A DNA stretch of 64,000 nt from Scilla litardierei (Eukaryota; Streptophyta; Magnoliopsida; Asparagales; Asparagaceae), in NCBI GenBank assembly GCA_030789695.1, contig CM061140.1:85808422-85872421 (forward strand). Reading direction: 5' to 3'. Below the pieces are notes generated by a model. That model searched no databases and had not been told where the DNA came from. It worked only from the letters and a program-made list of their open reading frames with translations. Both the position numbers and the translations under genes were made by a program. Shown in pieces: positions 1 through 10,900 of this stretch (positions within the stretch are counted from its first letter, which is position 1; each line of letters opens with the position of its first letter).

Positions 1-786
1 ACGTGTCATCGCATAGAGCATGTAGAGCTCTGGCGTAGACATCGTGCCCGGCTCATATCTGGCCAGAAAGGTGGTCGCCATAAGGCGTTGGGCAATACGT
101 AGGCAGGGGTGGACAATGGCCGAGGCCTTGACCCTACTAGGGTCAAAGGCGGCGTGGTGGCCTGTAATCCGGGCCTAGAAGGCACCGGCGTCGAAAGAAG
201 GTGGGGGGATGTGGGTAGGGCCGTAGCCGCGATCGGCACCGGGGACGGCGGGCCATGAGAAAAATGCTCTCATCATATCGAGAGTGACCTGGCACTCTCG
301 ATCCATGAACCGGAATGAGCATCCCTCATCGGTCCGGGCGATCGAACTCAAAACCTCAAGTGTCGGGCGGGTAAAAGTATCCGCCGACACCTGAAGGAAG
401 TCACGCCAACCCACGTTGTCGTACAACGTGAGTATCCCCTCAAGTACCCCCAGGCGTCCTAGGTCAGCGAGGTGTGCAAACCTGGAGGGTACGATCGAGC
501 GCTGGGAGATACGGTCGAAGACGGCGCGGTGTGCATCGTCTCGGAACGTAATCCCGAGCGGCCCGACCAGTGGAGCCGGTGGTGGTGGCTATGGATCGGC
601 AGGGAGAGGCTGTGCGGGCTGTGGGTGTGCTGCAGGCTGTGCGGGGTGTGCGGAGCCTGCAGGCTGTGCGGGGTGTGTGGGAGAAGGTGGAGGAGAGTCC
701 TCCACCAAGTGGGAGGGGCCGGGCTCGTCCGACCGCTTCCGCTTGGCGGAAGCTCTCGTCGACCGCGGCCGTGTCCGGGGCGGCAT
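1..786 (-). pseudogene. Athila ORF1-like / putative plant transposon protein, broken
   Basis: One reading frame runs leftward from an ATG at 784-786 off the window edge. It starts with a basic, proline-rich N-terminus (MPPRTRPRSTR). A conserved domain follows, with GWRDFLQ, a FRFMDRECQVTLDMM segment and a region near 20-170 containing ITGHHAAFDPSRVKAS and TPELYMLYAM. This pattern fits the Athila ORF1 / putative plant transposon protein family, which accompanies many plant retrotransposons; its biochemical role is unknown to me. The frame is interrupted by TAG at 589-591 and TAG at 175-177 but never shifts, so decay is recent or the stops are read through. It lies downstream of gag-protease remains on the same strand, with a palindrome array and TATA box between them. 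The family assignment rests on remembered sequence patterns. Confidence 0.65.
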
Positions 787-1331
787 ATCGGCCCCGAGCG
801 CGCGCCGAAAAGTGAAAAGTGCGGCGTGTGCACAAAGAGTGGAAAGAGTATACCCAAACACGCCGCGAGTGCTAAGCAGTGGAAGTGTGCGAAGTCCGCG
901 CCTCCACGAAATCCAAAACAGCCCGTAGAAGCTCCCCTGAGCTCCCCTAAGCTCCAAAAAGCAACCTGGGCATGGAAAAGCGATATCAGCGAGTAATAAT
1001 CAAAATGTATGGAGCAATAGGGGTATAACAGATAGATATGGGAATTGATTCGGGTTAGGGGTTCGATTAATACACGGATCCTCAAAAACTACGCAAAAAG
1101 AGAAGAAAATGGTGAGAACGAGCGAACCGGAGGTGATCGGAGACAAGGCCGCCGGCGGCGACTCGGGCGAGGCGTCGGCGGACTCGGCCGGCGGTGGCGG
1201 GGCGAGCGGCGGCGGGGCAGCGACGGTCGGGCGAGTGAGGGTCGAGCGAGGGGGAATCGGGCGTGGGAGCTGAAGGGGCGCGGGCGAGAATTTGGGGGTT
1301 TTCGTTTTCGAATTCCGCGCCCCCCTTCAGC
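787..1331 (-). other. Leader between TATA box and ORF1-like ATG
   Basis: About 545 bp separates the TATA box from the ORF1-like start codon. The stretch is GC-rich at 1130-1260 and AT-richer at 960-1110. I see no primer binding site and no coding sequence I would trust. If the TATA box is used, this is the 5' untranslated leader of the ORF1-like transcript (inference). Confidence 0.35.
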
Positions 1332-1332
1332 T

Positions 1333-1340
1333 TATATATA
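1333..1340 (-). promoter_or_regulatory. TATA box beside palindrome array
   Basis: The minus strand reads CTATATATAAGC, a strong plant-type TATA box. It begins about 11 bp downstream of the last copy of the palindrome array and points toward the ORF1-like gene. It could be the promoter of a subgenomic transcript or of a degraded LTR. Confidence 0.55.
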
Positions 1341-1351
1341 GAAAAGTTACG

Positions 1352-1678
1352 ACTCGGCCGAGTGACGTGGTCACTCGGCCGAGCGAGGCAAATAAAAATT
1401 TCTCCCCGATATTGCTTCGGCCGAGTGGCTTTGCCAGACTCGGCCGAGTGGAGTAAGTCCATTCGGCCGAGTGACTCAAGCTACTCGGCATGACTCGTCC
1501 TCGGAGGGTATCCGTTTTACTCGGCCGAGTGAATATATATACTCGGCCGAGTAGCAGTTATAATGAAATGAGGAAAATAGACAGAGAGTTGGGTACATCA
1601 GACTTCCCTCGTTCGTGAGCGGCTCGGCCGGACGAACTTCTGGACTCGGCCGAGTGACTAGTATACTCGGCCGAGTGA
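1352..1678. repeat. Array of ACTCGGCCGAGT palindromes
   Basis: I count about ten copies of the 12-bp palindrome ACTCGGCCGAGT or close variants, for example near 1352, 1372, 1417, 1438, 1462, 1519, 1542, 1644 and 1665. Some neighbours have inverted spacers as well, such as GTGAC-gtg-GTCAC between the first two copies, so pairs can form longer hairpins. The same word recurs in the gypsy LTR at 61354-61718. The array sits directly upstream of the TATA box. Confidence 0.9.
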
Positions 1679-2004
1679 GCCTTGTATTCTGCTGTTTGTC
1701 TTCGTTTGGGCTCTAAACTCCGTCTTTCTTTCTCCAGTCGATTTCATGCTCCTCCTAAGCGTCGAACGCCTTCTTGGGGCGCTCCTCATCGTCTCGTTCA
1801 TCCTCCTCATGATGATCTACCTATCTTCTCTCCTGTCAAGAAAAATAGGACCCGTTATCACAAAATTTTTGGTCGGATGACTCAAAACACTAAAAGTCTC
1901 AAAAACGAAAATAAAGAAAAAGTAAAAATGAAGCAAAAACCGTCGGGTTGCCTCCCGACAAGCGCTCGTTTTAGGTCGTGAGCTCGACCCCCTATAATTT
2001 TCAA
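1679..2004 (-). other. Spacer after protease with GTCGGG/CCCGAC hairpin
   Basis: Noncoding stretch between the protease stop and the palindrome array. At 1942-1959 it contains GTCGGG-TTGCCT-CCCGAC, a perfect 6-bp inverted repeat around a GGGTTGCCTCCC core. I recall similar cores downstream of gag-protease regions in other plant gypsy elements, but cannot verify that here. Confidence 0.4.
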
Positions 2005-3386
2005 TCAATGCGGGATGTTTGGTGCATATGAGATGCACCCGTCAAACTTGCCGGGGAGCGCGCTTGGATTCGAACGTGGCGGCGTAGCGTTCTCCTGCAG
2101 TGGTCTCCTATCTCGAATAGTGTTGGGGGGAGGTTCCCCTAAGCTAGCATTTGCCCCGGTCAACGGCTTAACCGGCGATGCCGATTTCCGTGCCGGCGGA
2201 GCTTTCTTTGGAGACTTTAATTTCGAGAGCTTGCAGAGCTCTCGAATCCTCACGACATCAGCGTCGCCTTCATCTTCATCAGCGGAGAAGTCGGGGGAAT
2301 CGTCTTCAATCTTTTCATCTTGGCCTAAATCCGGGCCTTCATCAAATTCTTCATCAAAAAGGGCACCAATTGAGTGAGGAATCGCCTCCTCTATCACCTC
2401 ATCAAGGAGGTCCATGTAGTCGAGTTCCTCGTGATAAGGCATATGCTTCATAGCCTTAGGAATGTGGAGCTCCACCTCAATGTTTCCGACGTTCAAGGTT
2501 AAGGTACCTTCGCGCACGTCAACGATGACACCGGCGGTGGCGAGGAATGGGCGTCCAAGTATCAATGAGGTGTCTCCCTCCTCCTTAACGTCCATGATGA
2601 CGAAGTCACATGGCAAGCATATTCCACCCGGGACTTGAAGTGGGATGTCTTCGGCAATCCCCACCGGCCTTGTTATCCGTCCATCGGATAATTGGATGCG
2701 CATGTCGGTGGGTTTCAACTTTGTCCCGGTGTTAAGCTTTAAGAACATGGAGAGGGGCATGAGACTCACACTAGCCCCAAGATCGACCAACGCCTTTTGA
2801 AGAGGCACGCCGCCCAAGGTGCAAGGAATCCGAAAACTCCCCGGATCTTTGAATTTTGCCGGCTCCTTCTCTCTCTTGGTGAACCAAGAGCCCTTCTCGG
2901 CTAGCATGATCTTCTCCTTCCTTTTCCTCCCCGAGATCAAGTCCTTCAAAAATTTAGCGTACGTGGGGATCTCGACGATGGCGTCAAGGAAGGGGATGTT
3001 AAGGCTAACTCCTCTTAGGTACTCGAGAAATTTTGCTAGCCTCTTTTCCATTTTCGCTCTAGCGAGCCTTTGGGGGAAAGGGACCGGTGGCATGAAGCGC
3101 CTCTCCTCAATTAATTGCTCCGCCCTAGATTTCTCCTTGTCTTGTGGCTTCTTCTCCTTTTCAACCTCGACTATCGGCTCAACCGGCTCCAAGCTTTCCT
3201 CCACGGCCTCCTCAATAGGAATCATGGCGGGGGTGGTGTCCTTCCCGCCTCTAGTAGTGACGGCAACCACGGCATTGATGTGGCCCGTGTTGCCCCGTGG
3301 GTTTTGCTCCGGTTGCGCCGGCAATCTTTGAGTGTTCCGATTGAGCAACGCCGATTGCTCCGATATTTGCGCCACTACAGTGTTAA
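2005..3386 (-). pseudogene. Gypsy gag C-terminus plus retropepsin-like protease
   Basis: An open frame of about 456 codons. The N-terminal quarter resembles the Gag tail (ISEQSALLNRNTQ, then a TTRGGKD motif that replaces the usual LRSGK). The protease follows: the catalytic triad is in LVDLGASVSLMP near residue 200 and the flap-side ILGRPFLAT near residue 270. The tail is acidic and proline-rich. No reverse transcriptase follows, so the element is gag-protease only. The frame is offset by -1 from the upstream gag frame, with overlap near 3375. An isolated indel is the simplest explanation, since no slippery heptamer is obvious. Athila-type ancestry is inferred from the DLGAS motif and overall order. 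Confidence 0.8.
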
Positions 3387-3850
3387 GGGACTCGTGAGCT
3401 CTGCTACGGCCTTTGCCTCGTAGATGCTAGTTGGCTTTAAGGAGGACGTGGAGTGTCCTCGCTCATCGCCCCATTGTTGATTATTTGAGGCCATCTCCTC
3501 AATTAGGGCCGTAGCTTCCTCGGGAGTCTTTGACAAGATTGCACCATTCGCCGCGGCATCAATAATTTGTTTGGTCCCTGGTTGGAGACCGTTGTAGAAG
3601 CTATGAACTAGCTCCCAGTCCTCTATACTGTGGTGTGGGCATTGGTGCTGCAAATCCTTAAATCGCTCCCAAGCTTCATAGAGCGTCTCCTGTGGTCCTT
3701 GCTTGAAGGACATGAGAGCGCTACGGATCTTCACCGTCTTGGATGGCGGATAGAATTTGTCAATAAATGCGCTCGCCAACTCGTCCCAAGTAGTGAAGAC
3801 TCCGTCAGCCTGCGTCCTCAACCAATAGAGTGCCTTGTCCTTAAGAGCAT
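3375..3850 (-). pseudogene. Retrotransposon Gag (capsid) fragment
   Basis: The translation contains KDKALYWLRTQ, FIDKFYPPSKT, SFKQGPQETLYEAWERFKDL and HSFYNGLQPGTKQIIDAAA, the hallmarks of the plant Retrotrans_gag domain. The 5' part is cut off at about 3850, where the sequence changes abruptly into LTR repeat DNA. The reading frame happens to stay open into that DNA, so the apparent upstream cysteine-rich repeats are not Gag. The zinc knuckle normally found between this domain and the protease is absent. This is a truncated remnant of the same element as the protease. Confidence 0.85.
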
Positions 3851-6800
3851 CAATAATTAGAGCATGGCAAGTGTGTGTACAACAATAAATATGACAAGTG
3901 TGTGCGTACAACAATAAGCATGGTAAGTGTGTACGTACAGCAATAAGCATGGCATTAGTGGGTGTGTACAGCAATAAGCATGGTAAGTGTGTGTACAGCA
4001 ATAACATGGCAGGCGTGGTGTGTACAGCGATAACATGGCAAGTTTGGTGTGTGTACATCAGTAAACATGGCAAGCGTGGTGCGTACAATAGTAAACATGG
4101 CGAGCATGGTGCATACAACAGTAAACATGGCAAGTGTGTGTGTTCATCAAATTAACATAGCAGTTCTAAGAAAGTTGAAGTAAAGAAATGACTTGGCAGT
4201 TTGTAATTTCACGTCCGTGTATCTATTCACTCCTATGGTTATCGCCTTTAGGTCGTGATGAGAAGGTTGTTCCTCTCACGGGGGCTTACCGTGATTGACG
4301 CTAACCCACCGCGTGCAGGTGGTGCTCTTAAGGAGAGTACCCTTCATACGCCCAGTGGCCGCTCAACCCTAACCCCACCTGAAATTTTGCCGGAACACGA
4401 GCCAGCCTAGTCGTTTTACAAGCACGAATTTGTCAACTCACATGACACTCATGAAAGTCACGATTTCGGGGCTTGGGCGCATGAACTCACAATTTCACGA
4501 TTTCAAACATTCCGTCAATATGGTCTATCTACGCATTTCAGCAATAAACATTCAATCAGGAAAGTATAAGCAGGGCGTGCAACATGGAATAGAGCAATAC
4601 TAGCAATTCATGATGTAGCGATGTTTAAAAAAACTGTAACTTTCACACTTGCACATCATAGTACTTCAGTTTAAGCAATTTAACATACAATATTTTAAAA
4701 CAAGGAAAATATACACTTGCCAGATTAACACAATTTCGGGTGTCCAGGTGTTCGCGATGAGAGACGTTTATATCTGTGCCATCAGATTCGCGTAATCAAG
4801 TTAATTGTGACTTAGCTAACAAAGGATATTAAGAATCTGATTATACGACATAGTTTTAATTAACCCAATAATCATATATTTACAAGGGTTTAACTAATGG
4901 CATACACAAGTCTATATATATAACTGTATTTAATTAAACTAACATTGTAATCGGCCCACATATACTAACCTATGTGTTAACAAAGACATGGACCTACAGG
5001 GAACGTACTGCTTGCATTAATACCCTATTTGTAAAGCCTTATCAAATGTCATTACGGCTTCCAATGTGTAGCATAAAACTATTATTAATAAACAACTAAT
5101 AAAGAAATCACTGACCTTTTCACTCCCTATCTCTCTCTCGTCTGTCCTCTTTCCCCCTTTCCTTTCTTTCATCCTTTCTTTTCTTTTGCAGGCGGAGAAG
5201 GCAGATCAGCGGCCAAGGGGCTATACCGGCGGCGGTAGTTGCAGCAGCAGGTCGGGGCGGTCAGGTGGCAGTTCTGGCCAAAGGAAATGGCACGGCAGCG
5301 AGGGGATGGCGCTTGGCTCAACGGCGAGAGGAGAGGGGTCGGGCGACGGTTTGGTTGGCGTGTGGAGTCGATCGGGAAAGTGGGCGAGGAGATGGGCTAG
5401 TGGGTTGAAGACACCGACGATCGGCGGTCTGAGCATTGGGAGATCCGGGCGACGGATCTTGGGGCAGTCGGTGGCTTCTCGAGTTTGAGCAGCGATCGGG
5501 GGGCTCAGGCGAGATCGGGCGCGGCGACGGTCTGATCTGGGCTCGGCGGCGGTCTAAGGCACGGCGGAGCGATTGAGGGGGGTGGCACACTCGAGGGAGG
5601 CAACAACTGTTCGGGGAGGTGGCGGCCTGAGAACGACGGCTCGGGGTGAAGGCTTCGGCGACGGGGATGGGATGCTCTGTTCTGAACATAGGAAAGGAGA
5701 AGAGACAGAGGAGGGGGCTTTCGGAGCTGCGTGTCCTTGGCGATTGAGTGGGGTTGGGGCTGTGGGAGAGGGTGAGAGTTCGAACAGTGCTGCAATGAGG
5801 GTGGCGGGTGTCGATGGGTTGCCGCTGCTCGAGGGAGGCTGTCGGGAGAGCAGGGGTTGGGTCGGGTTCTATTGGCCGGAGTGGTGGTTGGTCGAGACGG
5901 GGAAAGGAAGGTCATAGGCCTGTGGATGGTGGAGATGGCAACAGGGTTGGGGCCTCTCAGGTCGGTCGTCGGAGAGGGGTGATGATGGAGGAAGAAGAGA
6001 TATCGGGGAGCTTCCTCTGTTCGAAGCAGAGTGAAAGGGGGATGAAGCGCTTGGGCTCTCGGGGGTTTGGAGGCGTTGTAGGCGGCGTGTTGAGATGGCG
6101 GAGGGGGAGGAGCTAGCTTTGCGGGTGCCTGGGTTTGGAGAAGAGGTGATAGGGGAGGAGTCCGACTGGGTTTGGTGGCGGGAGGCGGCGAAGGGGTGAT
6201 GTGTGGTCAAGGCGGAGGGAAGTTTTGGTGAGGGGTGATCGTCGGAGCTCGGGTTCAGCGGGATCGCCATGGGGGAGGTGAAGCAGGGGAGAAGAGAGGG
6301 AGACAGGGCGGAGGCGGGGGTTGAGTTCATGCGAGGAAGCGGGGTCGCCATGGGGTGGAGGGTGAGGGCGAGATGTAGGCCGGCAGTGAGTCTCCGGGCG
6401 GGTCTGATCGGAGTGGGGGAGAGTGACTAGGTGGTGATGGCGAGATGCGAGGGTTTGCCCGGAGGTGAGGGAGGAGGGATACTGGTTATAGTTTGTTTTG
6501 GAGATGAAAGGAGATGATTCTCCCCTTGGGTTTAGTAGCCGGGAGAGAAAGAGATATGGACGTGGGGATGTTCGTTGCGGACAACGTGGGGGTGCGAACT
6601 GATTTGGAGACCCATGCAAGCATTACCATTTCTCGTTATTTTTATACAAACAGATTGATGACATAGGGGTGGGATTGTGGGAGATCGTGTGCGTAAATTT
6701 GGGATGTGGGGGTCCGTTGAGATTTTGTAGGGGAATAGATGTGCATTTACTAGATGATGGGGAGTAACTTGAGTTATGGAAATGATTAAGATTAAATTAA

Positions 6801-7533
6801 GATAGTATTAGTTATAATATTAGTTAGGTGAAGAATTCAATTTCAGATTTGGGAAAACTGGTTAACGAAAAGATATAAGAAATCCTTAGAATATAATAAG
6901 TCAGATAATGAAGATAATTAGGATAGGTTTTAAGGAATCATTTAGATTTGAGTATTAGATACAAATATCAGTTTAGTTCGGATGATTAAGATAATTAAAC
7001 GGTTGGCTTAGTTACGATTGGATTTGTTAAGGTATTTAAACACTTATGGTATTTGATTTATTAGAATCTAGATTAGATTTGGAAGGTCAGGTTAACTGAG
7101 ATTAGGTTGGGAGACTCGTATAGTTAAAATACCAGAAAGATCGGTTCTGTTACGATTTGATTGGGAAATCAACAATAAGATCTTTACGGATTGTCGGTTA
7201 AGATTTGATTGCGACATTAAGACTTATTTAGGATTTTGAATTAAATAATCAATATCGTTAAGATGTTTAGGTTTGGCCTAGATTTGATCAAGATAAGAAA
7301 CCTGATCGGATCATTACGATCTCGCCCTTGCAACAACATAAACCAAGAATTAGAGAAGATATCAACGCGATCATTAAACCGCGTGCTCGAGCTATAATGA
7401 TAATGATAATAATAAGCAAAAACGTATATTAATTACTCAAGTTAATCACTATAATAAATACAACCATGTCAATAAATCACCATACTAAATAGATACGTAC
7501 AAAAATACGTACAGATAAAAACAGGCCATTACA
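3849..7533 (-). mobile_element. Truncated left LTR of long-LTR Tekay-like element
   Basis: This stretch is repeated nearly collinearly at 8513-12196, so the two are LTR copies of one element in minus orientation. It ends with the LTR terminus TTACA at 7533, followed by TCCTACCCACCTT, which is a polypurine tract on the minus strand. The matching first 513 bp of the intact copy (8000-8512) are missing here; the copy starts abruptly inside another element's gag at 3849. Scattered substitutions and small indels separate the copies, so this insertion is much older than the Tekay copy at 38890. GC-rich ORFs at 5190-6600 look fortuitous. Confidence 0.75.
3862..4146. repeat. Minisatellite with AGCATGGCAAGTGTG unit
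   Basis: About ten imperfect units of 25-32 bp, built around AACATGGCAAG or AGCATGGTAAG followed by GTGTGTGTACA and CAATA. The array is repeated in the other LTR copy at 8526-8815 with different unit boundaries. It creates cysteine/tyrosine-rich spurious ORFs on both strands. Confidence 0.85.
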
Positions 7534-7999
7534 TCCTACCCACCTTATAAAAATTCCATCCTCGGAATTTAATCGAGACATCGGGAGGTGTAATGACTGA
7601 CAGAATCAAGCGAGTATTAAGATATGCAAAGATGGAGAGGATCCAACTTGTTAATATGAAGTAGAAAGGTGGTGACATAGACGTCACGATGGGAATCATG
7701 TGAATCAATAACAAGGGGATAGGGTATGATGATGTAGACATGGCCAGTGAAAGTCAAGATGGGTCCACTACGAGATATTTCAGTGGTTGTCAACATAGTA
7801 ATATAAGGTCTAAGATGGCTACCAAAATCAAGGCGAACTTATCGGGTCAAACGAAAATCCTACGACTATGATATTCTAAGGAATAAGGCTGGGATAGATT
7901 TCAAAGAAATGACGTTCTTGAGAAACGGGATTGTAATCTTACCTATGTTGTTTGAAGTTTTTTGCCTAAGCACGACCTGCATGGGCCACCACTAAAACC
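7534..7999 (-). mobile_element. Shrunken internal region of non-autonomous element
   Basis: Only 466 bp lie between the two LTRs. The left end carries a polypurine tract (minus strand AAGGTGGGTAGGA). The right end carries CCTGCATGGGCCACCACTAA, identical to the sequence beside the 5' LTR of the complete Tekay element at 46190-46209. No gag or pol is visible, so this is a LARD-like derivative that would depend on a Tekay relative for movement. Confidence 0.65.
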
Positions 8000-10900
8000 T
8001 GTCATGCCCCGCTTCCCATTGTACTTGGGAGCGAGGACGCGACGAAGGTCCGCATGTGCTTAAAACAAGAAGGAGATATTTTTTTTCCTTTTCTCCCCTC
8101 CTTGGTTTAAGCACACTACGCGTCTGTGATATCAACTTGCAGGTTCTTGCATGCAACTCAAACAACACAGATAAGTTATTTATTTACAATCTCCAATCTC
8201 AAAAATGAATACAACAATGTAGGAAATAAAAGAGAGAGGGTCAACGCCCATACAAATATTGAGAAAAAGACAACAATTACAGAAATAATGCGAAGGCACA
8301 ACACTTCTCAGCGGGAAACTCAGCGGCAAGGCACTCCCGTTCAACCTGCTCACTCTCTAAGCAACTCCTCTGCGAACATGTCTAATACCTGACGTATATT
8401 TCACAAGACAAGAAATATACGTCAGCGAGGGTCGCTCGGCAAGATTTAAAGGTTAAGATAATTGACCCTCGGCATGGTTTTCGAAAATGATTTCATGGCA
8501 ATATGAATCACATCATCAATAATTAGAGCATGGCAAGTGTGTGTACAACAATAAATATGACAAGGTGTGCGTATAACAATAAGCATGGTAAGTGTGTGCG
8601 TACAGCAATAAGCATGGCATTAGTGGGTGTGTACAGCAATAAGCATGGTAAGTGTGTGTACAGTAATAATATGGCAAGCGCGGTGTGTACATCGATAACA
8701 TGGCAAGTGTGGTGTGTGTACATCAGTAAACATGGCAAGCGTGGTGCGTACAGCAGTAAACATGGCAAGCGTGGTGCGTACAGCAGTAAACATGGCAAGT
8801 GTGTGTGTTCATCAAATAACATAGCAGTTCTAAGCAAGTTGAAGTAAAGTAATGACTTGGCATTTTGTAATTTCACGTCCGTATTTCTATTCACTCCTAG
8901 GGTTCTCGCCTTTAGGTCGTGATGAGAAGGTCGTTCCTCTCACATGGGCTTACCGTGATTGACGTTAACCCACCGCGTGCGGGTGGTGCTCTTGAGGAGA
9001 GTACCCTTCATACGCCCAGTGGCCGCTCAACCCTAACCCCACCCAAAAGTTTACCGGAACACGAGCCAGCCTAGTCGTTTTACAAGCACGAATTTGTCAA
9101 CTCACATGACACTCACGAAAGTCATGATTTCGCCGCTTGGGCGCATGAACTCACAATCTCACGATTTCAAACATTCCGTCAATATGGTCTATCTACGCAT
9201 TTCATCAATAAACATTCAATCAGGAAAGTATAAGCAGGGCGTGCAACATGGAATAGAGTAATACTAGCAATTCATGATGTAGCGATGTTTAAAAACCTGT
9301 AACTTGCACACTTGCACATCATAGTACTTCAGTTTAAGCAATTTAACATACAATATTTTAAAACAAGGAAAATATACACTTGCCTGATTAACACGATTTC
9401 GGGTGTCCAGGTGTTCGCGATGAGAGACGTTTATATCTGTGCCATCAGATTCGCGTAATCAATTTAATTGTGACTTAGCTAACAAAGAATATTAAGAATC
9501 TGATTATACGACATAGTTTTAATTAACCCTATAATCATATTTTTACAAGGGCTTAACTAATGGCATACACAAGTCTATATATATAACTGTATTTAATTAA
9601 ACTAACATTGTAATCTGCCTACATATACTAACCTATGTGTTAACAAAGACATGGACCTAGAGGGAACGTATTGCTTGCATTTAATACCCTATTTGTAAAG
9701 CCTTATCAAATGTCATCACGGCTTCCAATATGTAGCATAAAACTATTATTAATAAACAACTAATAAAGAAATCACTGACCTTTTCACTCCCTATCTCTCT
9801 CTCGTCTGTCCTCTTTCCCCCTTTCCTTTCTTTCATCCTTTCTTTTCTTTTGCAGGCGGAGAAGGCAGATCGACGGCCAAGGGGCTATGTCGACGGCGGT
9901 AGTTGCAGCAGCAGGTCGGGGCGGTCAGGCGACAGTTCTGGCCAAAGGAAAGGGCACGGTAGCGAGGGGATGGCGCTTGGCTCAACAGCGAGAGGAGAGG
10001 GGTCGGGCGACGGTTTGGTTGGCATGCGGCGTCGATCGGGAAAGTGGGCGAGGAGATGGGCTAGTGGGTTGAAGACGCCGACGATCGGCGGTCCGAGCGC
10101 TGGGAGATCCGGGCGGCGGATCTTGGGGCAGTCGGCGGCTTCTCGAGTCTGAGCATCGATCGGGGGCTCAGGCGAGATCGGGCACGACGGCAGTCTGATC
10201 TGGGCTCGGCGGTGGTCTAAGGCACGGTGGAGAGATTGAGGGGGGTGGCGCGCTCGAGGGAGGCGACGGCTGTTCGGGGAGGTGGCGGCCTGAGAACGAC
10301 GGCTCGGGGGTGAAGGATTCGGCAACGGGGATGGGATGCTCTGTTCTGAACATAGGAAAGGAGAAGAGACAGGGGAGGGGGCTTTCGGAGCTGCGGGTCC
10401 TTGGCGATTGAGGGGGGTTGGGGCTGTGGGAGAGGGTGAGAGTTCGAACAGTGCGGCAATGAGGGTGGCGGGTGTCGATGGGTTGCCCCTGCTCAAGGGC
10501 GGATGTCGGAAGAGCAGGGGTTAGGTCGGGTTCTATTGGCTAGAGTGGTGGTTGGTCCAGACGGGGAAATGAAAGTTGGAGGCCTGTGGATGGTGGAGGT
10601 GGCAACGGGGTTAGGGCCTCTCTGGTCGGTCGCCGGAGAGGGGCGACGATGGAGGAAGAAGAGATATCGGGGAGCTTCATCTATTCGAAATAGAGTGAAA
10701 GGGGGATGAAGCACGTGGGCTCTCGGGGGTTTGGAGGCGTTGCAGGCGGCGTGTTGAGATGGCAGAGGGGGAGGAGCTAGCTTTGCGGGTGCCTGGGTTT
10801 GGAGAAGAGGTGATAGGGGAGGAGTCCGACTGGGTTTGGTGGCGGGAGGCGGCGAAGGGGTGATGTGTGGTCAAGGCAGAGGGAAGTTTTGGTGAGGGGT

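Noticed and set aside
416..1085. Several overlapping ORFs, including a GCAGC-rich protein
   Set aside because: Shadows of the minus-strand ORF1-like gene and its leader; low complexity.
3375..3390. Programmed -1 frameshift between gag and protease
   Set aside because: No slippery heptamer or clear downstream structure; the element is truncated and decayed, so a mutation is simpler.
3862..4155. Cys/Tyr-rich repeat ORFs suggesting a small repetitive protein
   Set aside because: They are translations of a minisatellite and exist on both strands.
5186..6619. Several overlapping GC-rich ORFs on both strands, repeated at 9850-11293
   Set aside because: Both strands are open in several frames, composition is Gly/Arg or Pro/Ser-rich, and the block is part of an LTR; open frames are expected from high GC.
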